From Linum tenue (Eukaryota > Streptophyta > Magnoliopsida > Malpighiales > Linaceae), in NCBI GenBank assembly GCA_946122785.1, contig CAMGYJ010000006.1, forward strand, positions 30,889,168-30,953,167: a stretch of 64,000 nucleotides of DNA, written 5' to 3'. Shown here in pieces: positions 55,701-64,000 of the stretch; within the stretch, counting starts at the first letter, position 1, and every line of letters begins with the position of its first letter. The position numbers and the translations under genes are program-made. Below the pieces are notes generated by a model that saw nothing but the letters and a program-made list of their open reading frames with translations, was not told where the DNA came from and ran no database searches.

Positions 55701-58700
55701 ATGGCGCGGATCGGGATATCTTCTACTGCCTCCTCCCACTTCCGTGGGCCCGATGGACGCTATGCGTCCAGACCTAGTAACGAGGATGCCGAAGATGGAA
55801 ATAGGAAGAGGAAGACCACGAGGAAAGATATGTCGTGGTTTCTTACAGCCGAGTCTCCGATGTGTTCAGGTGGACCAGTGATTCCCGATGTGATCCCTAA
55901 CTTTGGAGGTCACATTGGCTTTGTACTGTGGACTTCCCCTGAGCAGGACCGTGGAGTGTTGGACGGCTTCCATAGGCCGAAAGCTGTAGAGACTTTGAGG
56001 CGATATAAGTGGAGTGCAGAGGGTTCCAAGGAGATGGTTGAAGCCACAGGATTGTCTCACTTGACAGGGTGCATGATGCAGCATTTAGACATGTCTCTAT
56101 TGTCGGCATTTGTGGAGAGGTGGCAGCCGGACACAAACACCTTCCACATGCCGTTTGGAGAGATTTCGATCCTTCTACACGATCTGCATCACATTCTTCG
56201 GATACCGGTTGACGGAGAGCTGATGGGAGATGAGGCCTCGCCGGATACTCTTAAGTCAGACATGGGTGGTCTAGTTCGACTTTCGGTGGATGCTCAGGTT
56301 GGTGGTAAGTGGAAGTCTAAGTGGTACGATAATGGTGCTATGCATGCAGAGGGATTGTTGGTGCGTGGGGGAGAGCTGAAGATTAAGGAGATGGAGGTGC
56401 AGTGTTACCTATTTGTGTTACTGGGATCCACGCTTTTTGTGGATAAGAGTCGTGATCGCCTTCGTCCTGCGATCAACTTGTTTCTGAAGGATCATCGACG
56501 ATTGACTGATTACGCTTGGGGAGCTGGTGCACTAGCCTATCTCTACAGACAGTTGGGAGTGGCCACACGAGCGGGTAGTAAGAGTCTTTGTGGTTGTTTG
56601 ACCCTGCTTCAGGCTTGGATATATGAGTACTTTCCTCTATTCCGTCCGAGCCAGCTGCCGCAGTCTCCGGATGCACCTCGTGCTTCCTCGTGGATTTCTC
56701 CCCGTTTGCCAGGTGGGGATGAGGCTAGACAGAGGTTAGCACGTTATCGACAGTTGTTGGATGAGCTTTCAGCTGATGATGTGACCTGGACTCCGTACGG
56801 ACGAGATGGCCACACAGATATACCTCGCTCCTTGTATACTGGCCCCATTCGCTTTTCTGACATTGCTGAGGGATACGATCCTGCACGTTGTCTGCGCCAG
56901 TTTGGATACCGACAGATTATCCCATGTGCTATGACGGTACCACATGACCAGTACCGTCCGGCTTCCGGCAGCAGTTACATAGTCTATTGGGATTCGTGGG
57001 TGAATCAGTTGTGGGATAACGTGGCAGCCCGTCGTCTAGATTTGAATTTTGCTTCTCGGCCGTGCGAGCACCCATCGGAGACTGTGGAAGAGTACGTTGA
57101 CTGGTTTCTGACTAGATCGCACCCACGGATCACCCACCCCACTGATGGGGTGCCTCAGCCTCGACCACTACTAGTTCATCAGGTTAGTTATGACTTTCTT
57201 TTGCTTTTCCAAATATAAAGGACATTTGTTATTTATTCTAACATTGTTTTCTATTTACAGTTGAGAGAGCAGATTGTGGATCGTTTAGGTCCCGTGTTGC
57301 TGACGAGGGACCGGAGTAAGTGGGAGGAGGACGGTGGTAAGTTCTATGATATGGTAGCTGAGGTTCACGAGTTGTACGACCAGTTGGTAGGGCAGCCGCC
57401 TCAGTAGACGATTGTGTTTTTTTTTGTCATCGTTTGTAGTTGAACTGAGACTATTGTGTTTTTTTATTTGTCATCGTTTGTAGTTGAACTGAGACTATTG
57501 TGCTTTTTATTTGTCATCGTTTGTAGTTGAACTGAGACTATGGTGTGTTTTATTTGTCATCGTTTGTAGTTGAATTGAGACGATTGTGTTTTTTTACTTT
57601 AGTTACATTCAATGCATTGCTAAAATAGTTAATCAACATGATAGATTACTAAATGTTTCAACAATAGAGAGTTATATAATTCGTAATAATACTTCCAATC
57701 GTCATCCCCGTGGGTTCAAACTATCATAAAGCGCACGCTCATGTAAGAAGAATTGATCCCACCCATTGACACTAGGGTCATGAAAAATAGGCCAAAGGCC
57801 ATTAATTGGTGGCATGGGCACTTGACCATGTCGAAAGTCAAGTCGCACCCAATAATCCCCCGTAAAATGTAGTGATAAGATCCCACGTGGTCTTGTTACT
57901 CCTGGTGGGGCCGTCACAGGTAGCACAGTATAACGACCGCCTTCACTGTGTACAACGATAGCCCATGAATGCAAGGTGGGGAAGACGAAGAGTTCCGCAT
58001 TATCCATCCAGTTGGGAGGTCCACAAACACTTGTTGATGCCCACCTGCAACGTCGAATGCCATTTTCTATTCCATTTGCTATTCCATCATAGTAGTCTCT
58101 ATAAAGCCCAGGACGGGATTCAAGCTCCTCTACAACAGCGCGTCTCATTTGTGGCCAATTCCTTTGGTCCCCAGTAAATGTTTGTGATATAGCTCGAAAT
58201 CCACAGTGTCCATCTGGAATAGGGTTGAACCAACCACGAACTAGTCGTTGCACATAGGATTTCAAACAATGTAGCCATGAGTAATTCTTCCAACTAGTAT
58301 TGGGAATCCGAGCAACCCTCCACGAGGCACCATCTAGCCAAAGAGAATAACACAATAAATTAATATAAAGAGTTATACAATATGTTTACCCGAAATTAGG
58401 AATATAATTTCTAACCTGTATCATTATGGATCACCGGCTCCGTCCCATTCTCGAAGTTGGTTTGGGCATTCACATTCGGGGCACCACCTATCTCATTTAA
58501 AAAAATAGATTAGTTGTACACTATATTGAGGACAATTGAACACAGCTAATAGAAAAAGTTAATCTACCTGTATTTCCATCATTGTCCGGAGTTGCAGTCG
58601 GAAGTCTTGAACTTCTCCTCCCTCGTCTCCTCTCCAAATGCTCGAAGTGAGATAGGTTTCGAGGGGTGGACGTCCTTGGGCGACCGGGGCGGGGCTGTCC

Positions 58701-61574
58701 CCCATGCGGTTCATCAATGCCATCATTTTCAGGATGAAGATGGCTCCGGAGTAGGCCGATTGCACCTCGAATGGTCTCGTCGCCTCTATCAAGAACCTCC
58801 TGTACTAGACATTGGAACACACCACGGTGGTAATCACTATGGTCATCCCACTCCGGCCGAGTAGGAGGTTCACGATAGTTGATAACGGTGAATGACAACA
58901 CATCATACAAGGCGAAATCCCGATTTTCACGTAGTGCTAACTGAATGGAACATCTACATGGGAGACCATAGGTAGGAGGAAACATACATGTACAAGGTTC
59001 CCCTTCCACTGCTACCTCGAACAACATTAACCTCAGAGCTTCTAGAGTGACTTTCGTATTCAACTCTCGAAATGATTTTCCATCCGCTCGGAGCAGCTTC
59101 TTTTGTAGGGAATCCTCTAGAAGCTTCCTGATTTGAAGGTGTTGAGCCTCAATGTAATCATCATTCTTCTTGAATACCTACCCAAATGAAGAACAATTAG
59201 GAGACTACTAAAACTTATGTGTGTATCAATGAAGATTTATTAGGAGACTAACCGTGTCGACCGCGCCAGTAGATGATTGAAGCCACTTCTTGAAGGAGGA
59301 ATGGGCAGCTTCAACCCTATTAGAGCTTGTGTTACCCAAATGCCGCACTTGATTGGTATAACATTTAGCCCACATGTGTCTAACTGGTAACTACTCAGCT
59401 GCCATATACCCCCAAAGACGTCGGTACTGTACTCCCCAACTACGTCTAAAATTGTCTAAGGCAGTATCCATGTCTTCCACTGTCAATGCATATACAGCAC
59501 GTTGCCAAGACGCCATGATATGATCCACTGTCGGTTTGGCTGCATCTATACAACAATGAGTCGTCCTTCGCACCTCCGCTAGACACTTTGCTCTCACATT
59601 CCTATCTATATGCCAAAGACATAATATATGAGTCGATGATGGAAACATTACCCCCACGGTCTCAACCAATCCTCCTGCTTTGTCACTGACAAACACATCT
59701 GGAACAATGAGGCCAAGAAGATGTTGCAAATGCGCCAGAAGCCACTGGTACGACTCCTTCGTCTCGTCGTACACTATTGCAGATGCAATGACAAAGTTCA
59801 ATCCCACTGGTGTCATGCCGACAATCTCAACCCAAGGCATATCATACTTATTGGTCTTGTATGTTGCATCTATCACGATCACATGGTGCAAAGCTCGCAA
59901 CATCACTATTGACTCGGGGTGGGCTAGGAACAAGTGTGTAAGCACGTTAAGATTGTCCATATACTGCACATACTAACCCTTCTTCTGCGCCATGCGGAAA
60001 ATATACTGTAAGGCTGTCATCTGACCAAGCTCTTCTTTCCTTATCTTGTGACACTCGTTATAAATATGCTTTCTGTTGTGTGTTCCATTTGCACCTTTTC
60101 TGTCATTCACTGCCTTGTGGATATTCCTTGGTGGGACACCGGCTGATCTCAGCTCTCTGATGTATTGCTTATCCTCTGTAGCCAAAACATTCATTCCCTT
60201 TGATCCCTCCGGAAATAGCTCCAACTGATGATTGTGGAAACCCAAATTAGCACCAAGATTCTTTGTATTTGCCACCCCTAGGATCAACCAATATCCATCA
60301 CCGGACCGCTCAAGGTTGATCTGAAACTCGCACCCCAACTTTTCAGTAGATGTAAGAGGTCTCCTTTCCTTACTCGGATCAGGTTCCTTCGACTTCTTCT
60401 TCCTACCATGAGTGCAATGTAAGTAATGTCGCCAAGTACCTTCATTCTTAATTTTTTTGTTCGATGCCCTCACCAAATAAAACCCAAAACCCTTGGCAAT
60501 CTCAGTAGTTGCTTCATATGCTTGCAACTCCGTAGTGTATTTCACGCCATCAATGAAATCCGAGGTGTAATCACGACCATCCGGATTGTAACTTCCAATA
60601 TCCTGCAATGTTATCAGAATTTATAAGTGATACCCCGCAAATTTAAAAAAAAAAAACTTAACATTCTATATCGTCAATTTAACGAGTACCATATGATAAA
60701 TTTAAAATTTCATAACTATATTAAATTTAATAATCATCATAACTTCATATGAGAATCTATTATTTATGCAATAAATTTAATCTTAATTTGTAATGCAAAA
60801 TCTAATCTTAATTTTCTAGATTAAGACCAAATTAAATCTAATCTTAATTTAATGCCAAATCTAATCTTAATTTCTAATGCTAAATCCTTCAATTCCAAAA
60901 ATAATTATGCAAATAAATCTAGAAAATTATATAAATCAAAACCCAACAAATTATTTCATGGAACAAATCATAAATCAAATAAAAAATAGAAAATACTGAT
61001 TTGAAAAAAAACCCCCATAAAATGCTGAATCGCAAGTGACCTGCGGTTGAACCATGGCTGAACCGTAAGTGACCTGCGGTTGGACCATGGCTGGACCGCA
61101 AGTGGACCTGCGGTCCAGCCATGGTCCAACCGCAGGTCACATGCGGTCCAGCCATGGTCCAACCGCAGGTCAAGTTAATGTTTTTACCTCGTCGGAGTCG
61201 CTACTCATGATTCAGACGTCCTACCGACGATATCGGCTTCAAAATGACGATGATGGATTTTTCTCTCCTTAGATAGTGTTTTTTTTAGTCCAAGTGATGT
61301 TTGTTTGAGGAAGGGAAGGTAAAGAAGCTAAGGGGGTTAAAAGTGTAACTTTGATACTTTTTAGGGCGACCTTTAGCAATTTTAAGGGCGATCTTTAGCA
61401 ACTCCCTACAAATTCATTGTCCATTTCGTATTGTAGAAGACGCGCCACACAACAGATGTTCGTGATGACATTGAAGATAAGAATTTCATTGAGCAACAGA
61501 GAGCATACTTTGTTGAAATTGATGCTTTTGAACTGCTAGAGGAAGAGGTGACTTCAACCGATGAGTTGGAATGA
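52781..61574 (+). CDS. Sororin-like sister-chromatid cohesion protein, 4 exons, 202 aa
   Basis: Exons 52781-53072, 53197-53311, 53812-53875 and 61437-61574; 609 nt in all, phases consistent. Sororin protects the cohesin ring on replicated chromatids from release by WAPL. The start MEAQRRRRKKLSDRSNT and the basic middle (GSKRKDKEKA) are typical of the loosely conserved plant family. The last exon encodes the conserved C-terminal sororin motif (NFIEQQRAYFVEIDAFELLE). Identity rests on that motif, the length and the E2F site; comparison to Arabidopsis SORORIN is from memory. The last intron (53876-61436) is almost all a MULE. A Copia LTR ends 10 bp before the target duplication and ATG region. 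All exons are open, so the protein can still be made if the large intron is spliced. Confidence 0.78.
53876..54307 (+). other. Residual host intron sequence left of the MULE
   Basis: T-rich plant intron sequence beginning with the donor GTAGGA. The minus frame at 54108-54308 is a chance frame. Confidence 0.6.
54308..54316 (+). repeat. 9-bp target duplication of the MULE, left copy
   Basis: TACAAATTC, repeated exactly at 61407-61415. Confidence 0.92.
54440..54872. repeat. GC-rich subterminal region of the MULE with GCGGTCAAC repeats
   Basis: GCCGCC-rich stretch (54440-54750), then short repeats CCGCGGTCAAC, ACTGCGGTCAAC, and related words with inverted partners up to 54872. Arg-rich frames on the minus strand here are compositional artefacts. 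The array resembles the one near the other end in word content (TGCGGT, CAACC), though not in exact sequence. Confidence 0.6.
54873..55298 (+). other. AT-rich leader of the PMD gene
   Basis: Strongly AT-rich DNA after the GC-rich subterminal block; presumably holds the promoter of the PMD gene. No specific element assigned. Confidence 0.4.
55299..57407 (+). CDS. Plant mobile domain (PMD) protein in MULE, 2 exons, 676 aa
   Basis: Exons 55299-57182 and 57261-57407 (2031 nt). The start at 55299 (MSGHGMGKSD) is chosen over the in-frame ATG at 55260, whose extra residues come from AT-rich leader. Residues 1-75 are basic; residues about 90-130 are acidic with DAGD repeats; the plant mobile domain (the aminotransferase-like domain of the MAIN/MAIL1 proteins) spans roughly 195-600 (ATGLSHLTGC, LLSAFVERWQPDTNTFHMP, GEISILLHDLHHILRIPVDG, LLGSTLFVDKS, TLLQAWIYEYFPLFRP, IPCAMTVPHDQYRP). 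Host MAIN-like proteins help silence transposons and keep genes active, and PMD copies occur in plant transposons. The frame is intact with no stop, which contrasts with the broken transposase beside it. Function in transposition is unknown. Confidence 0.85.
57410..57600. repeat. Tandem repeat, about 55-bp unit, four copies
   Basis: GTCATCGTTTGTAGTTGAAC followed by TGAGACTATTGTG and a T run recurs at about 57427, 57470, 57514 and 57558. It starts right after the PMD stop codon and lies between the two convergent genes, so it probably forms the shared 3' region. Copies are contiguous with no unique spacers. Confidence 0.85.
57702..61208 (-). pseudogene. Mutator transposase fused to an OTU-type protease domain, two in-frame stops
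   Basis: Exons on the minus strand: 61208-61188, 60602-59253, 59177-58568, 58487-58416, 58333-57702; 2685 nt, 894 codons, phases consistent. Order: short acidic start (MSSDSDE); FAR1/WRKY-GCM1-like DNA-binding region (about 8-150); MULE transposase core with VIDATYKTNKYD and VFVSDKAGG giving two catalytic Asp and ILCLWHIDRNV; a degenerate SWIM-like finger (CTCMFPPTYGLPCRC); then an OTU domain with the cysteine motif PDGHCGFRAI (about residue 728) and LHFTGDYWVRL (about 845), where the His expected before W is Tyr. In-frame TAG codons at 59975-59973 and 59393-59391 interrupt the transposase. Otherwise the reading frame is intact over five exons. Confidence 0.87.
61028..61170. repeat. Palindromic 30-bp repeat array in the MULE right end
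   Basis: Four copies of a motif containing TGCGGTTGGACCATGGCTGG, two in each orientation. The middle pair (61071-61100 and 61109-61138) are perfect 30-nt inverted repeats with an 8-nt spacer. The array lies in intron 1 of the transposase gene, 50 to 180 bp from its ATG, and could be a transposase binding site or a strong hairpin. Confidence 0.85.
61407..61415 (+). repeat. 9-bp target duplication of the MULE, right copy
   Basis: TACAAATTC, identical to 54308-54316. The host intron resumes here and ends at the acceptor TTGTAG before exon 4 at 61437. Confidence 0.92.
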
Positions 61575-61900
61575 GCGGATGCAAGTAGATATGAGTAACT
61601 TCGTCCATCTAATTTCTTGTCAAGATACTGTAATGATGTCGAGAGGTGTATATAGTTCCAGTTTTGTTACCACCTGATCTGTAGATGGCCTAAATCCCTA
61701 CCTACACGTTATAGTCCAATGCACAGAGATGAATGTAATGGCTTGAGTAGTTGAGTAGACTAGAGATTTGACTCTTATAATTTTCGTTAGTGGTAGCGGA
61801 GAAACAATTAGTTATCCAAAATGAGGCGCAGTACCTTTGTGGACCAGCAACTTTTCAGACTCTGCGCTGGGAAAATACAGTTCCATGTTCTCTTGAGAAC
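61575..61900 (+). other. 3' UTR and downstream of the sororin-like gene
   Basis: AT-rich, no gene; the poly(A) site was not assigned. Confidence 0.45.
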
Positions 61901-61910
61901 TGACATACCT

Positions 61911-62425
61911 ACTTTAACTTGCCTTAGCATAATTTTCGAACTTCATTCATCCTCTCGATCGTTGTCTTACAAATAGATTATTAAGTCATTGTTTTTTCTA
62001 TTCCCATCAACGTTCATTCGGATAGTTTCCGAACCAGCAAGCGGGGCTTATTTACGGATTTTTTTTCAGGAATACCATTAAAAAAGAAAAAAAATTCAAA
62101 AAAATTCAAAAAAATTACTAATTTTCAAAATTTTCCAAAAATACCACCATTTCTCGATAACCGCCTGGGTTGGAAGCAGTTTCATTGACCGCATGGGGTT
62201 AGGGCGGTTTGGTCCAAAATCGCTGCCCAACCCTGCGATTTGGTCAAAAAAAAATTTCAATCAACCCTAACCTAGGTGGAAACTTTAACTTGCCTTCAGC
62301 ATAATTTTGGAACTTCATTCATCCTCTCGATCGTTGTCTTACAAATAGATTATTAAGTCATTATTTTTTCTATTTCCATCAACGTTCATTCGGATAGTTT
62401 CTGAACCAGCAAGCTGCTTATTCAC
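61911..62425. repeat. Direct duplication of about 140 bp around a short insert
   Basis: The segment 61911-62043 (CTTTAACTTGCCTTAGCATA ... CATTCGGATAGTTTCCGAAC) recurs at 62282-62413 with few changes. Between them is a 240-bp stretch with A runs and an ACCGCCTGGGTTGG / GGTTAGGGCGGTTTGG pair. A third, partial copy (GTTGTCTTACAA ... CATTCCCTTCAACGTT, then TTCGGATAGTTTCTGAACC) closes the window at 63926-63998. Confidence 0.8.
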
Positions 62426-64000
62426 GGTTTATTTATAGCTAGAGCAGTTAAAGCAGCTTTAACATAACATTGATCCATGTCCTCACCTGACTTCTCTGCA
62501 ATTTGTTCTGACCTCTCCTTGGCTTCTGTAAGAAACCTGCTTAGTTGGGGCAATTGATAGAGATAGAGACAGAAAAGAGATATACTAATGCAAGACAATT
62601 GAAGGTAAGGGATTGAGAACTTAGAAGAATTGGGAAGAAATTACAGATAAATTGAGGGGAGAAGAGGTCGGGTTCCTGTGCTTAAGCCCAAAAGCTTAAG
62701 CATATTGTTTCAGTCATTCTATCGGTTGATAGTGGATTAGGTAGTTAATAAAGAATTAGTAGTTAATAGGTAGTTGAGGATAAATAAGATTATTATGTAA
62801 ATATAATTGATATTAATAATTTATTATTCTCTTTCTCTCTCCTCACATAACTTTCTCTATAATCTTCTCTCTCCACTACAATTAAAAAAAATCTGAAATT
62901 AATTTAATTATATTTAATATTTAATAAAATTCAAACTTAATAATTTTTTCCATTAAAAAATGGGAATTGAAAATTAAAAATGGCTCTCTCACTTCGTGAC
63001 AACGTTTCGTAATGATATTATCAACATTTATGAAATAAATCATTATTACTATACCTTATCGTTATTAACGATTCAATATATGTATCAATTCTTTACTATT
63101 ATATTATTAATAATTTGGGATCAATTGTTATCAACATTTATGAGCTCCCAAAATATTTTTATTTATTATTTATTAGATGTTTGGTGATTATATTTAACAT
63201 TGTCAATTTTTCATTAATTAGTAACGTCATGTCATGTGTGCACATATAGTTTTCATTATCAAATATTTAATAATCGTTATTATCAAATTTTACATGATTT
63301 GTTAATAAAACACTTTATGACATCATTAGTTTTAATCTTTAGTAACATTTAATAAGAACACACTAAATCATTGATAAAGACTATATTTAGTTGAAAATAA
63401 ATATTTTTGTATTCAATAAAAACATAATATTTTGGTTTTGATGTTTTCGTTATCAATAAATTTTTGTTACATTATTAACGGTTTTTGCATCTCTATCAAC
63501 CTAGGAGCTTATGTTTTCCAATTTGGAGGTCATGTTTATAAACTTCTTGATAAAGTGTACTATTTGTTTTTTATTGTTGTTATCAACGTTTATGAAACAA
63601 TGTCCAACAATTACACCATCAACTTTTATTGGTTCATTATTATCAATCCAATGTACTGTTATCAACTTTTTTCAATGAATTTTCAACGATATACAAAAAC
63701 ATTATCATTGTTTCCTAAATCATTTTTTGTTGTTTGTTAATGGGTTTAGGCTCATTGTTAACAATCTAATGTAATATTATCATTGTTGATGTAATGTAAA
63801 TTGTTATGAACGTAATAAAATATTTAAGGTTATAATCATTATAGCCGAGCATTATCAAATTTTTAGTGAATTATTAATAAAATATAGTTACATTATCTAT
63901 GTTTAATATATCATGATATCATATGTTGTCTTACAACAAGATTAAGTCTTTGTTTTTCCCATTCCCTTCAACGTTTATTCGGATAGTTTCTGAACCAGTA
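62426..64000. other. AT-rich region with TTATCAAC/TTAATAA words; no gene
   Basis: Dense short words (TTATTAACG, GTTATCAACATTTATGA, ATTATTAATA) recall the interior of the TIR element at 6726-13532, so a related transposon may occupy this stretch and run on or end near the third copy of the duplicated segment at 63926. The frames at 62996-63187 and 63432-63740 are AT-driven and unsupported. Confidence 0.4.

Larger units (their letters stand above)
54317..61406 (+). mobile_element. Mutator-like element, 7.1 kb, with PMD gene and transposase-OTU gene
   Basis: Exact 9-bp duplications and short terminal inverted repeats (TGGCTTGCTAAATGTCGCCC on the left; GGGAGTTGCTAAAGATCGCCC on the right, minus strand; both then repeat TTGCTA..GTCGCCCTAA). 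Subterminal regions at both ends carry GCGGTC/GCGGTT repeat arrays (54766-54872 and 61028-61170). Two genes face each other: the PMD gene on + and the transposase-OTU gene on -. A tandem repeat lies between them. It sits in the last intron of the sororin-like gene. Confidence 0.93.

Noticed and set aside
57410..57600. CRISPR-like repeat array
   Set aside because: The copies are contiguous with only T-run length differences and no unique spacers, in a plant transposon.
63432..63740. 102-codon plus frame as a membrane protein
   Set aside because: Phe/Ile/Tyr-rich only because the DNA is AT-rich; no conserved motif.

Overview
This is nuclear DNA of a flowering plant. Four host genes with plant architecture (GT-AG introns, plant-specific families) lie in a sea of plant transposable elements: Ty3/Gypsy, Ty1/Copia, LINE, hAT, Mutator-like and PIF/Harbinger. 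A eudicot is the best guess, with low confidence; I cannot name the species.

Host genes, left to right: (1) a single-exon E-class PPR gene on + (13605-15500), like Arabidopsis At1g50270; (2) a 12-exon U-box gene on - (23415-18461, 575 aa), PUB62-like; (3) a 20-exon importin-beta gene on + (31090-37418, 1049 aa), the IMB4/importin-4 orthologue; (4) a four-exon sororin-like cohesion gene on + (52781-61574, 202 aa). I rebuilt the three spliced genes from splice sites and reading frame. Each sum of exons is a whole number of codons.

Layout. 1-5000: a decayed Gypsy element on -, with a tRNA-Asp primer site, gag and protease but no reverse transcriptase or integrase. 6726-13532: a TIR element full of TTAATAAC-type repeats, split by a 5'-truncated LINE. 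13605-23415: the convergent PPR and U-box genes, with a 2.7-kb hAT element inserted exactly at the PPR stop codon. 23848-25983: a foldback MULE and then a Pack-MULE carrying ERF transcription factor pieces. 26795-28800: a hAT element with a PPR gene fragment and a dead PIF/Harbinger transposase. 30000-38130: repeats, then IMB4. 38136-45240: MITEs, a LINE scrap, a TIR element, a 1.3-kb hairpin and an RPA-like fragment. 45240-61574: the sororin-like locus, split twice. A Copia element sits 10 bp before its ATG, and a 7.1-kb MULE sits in its last intron. 61575-64000: AT-rich sequence with a duplicated segment.

The most interesting unit is the MULE at 54317-61406. It has a 9-bp target duplication and carries two convergent genes: a plant mobile domain (PMD) protein, and a Mutator transposase fused to an OTU-type cysteine protease domain. 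The fusion gene is spliced cleanly over 894 codons, but has two in-frame TAG codons and seems to lack the catalytic histidine of the OTU domain. Exact target duplications let the pre-insertion state be inferred at several sites, which makes the window a good record of how transposons have edited host gene ends (a stop codon, a 5' UTR, an intron) without removing the genes.
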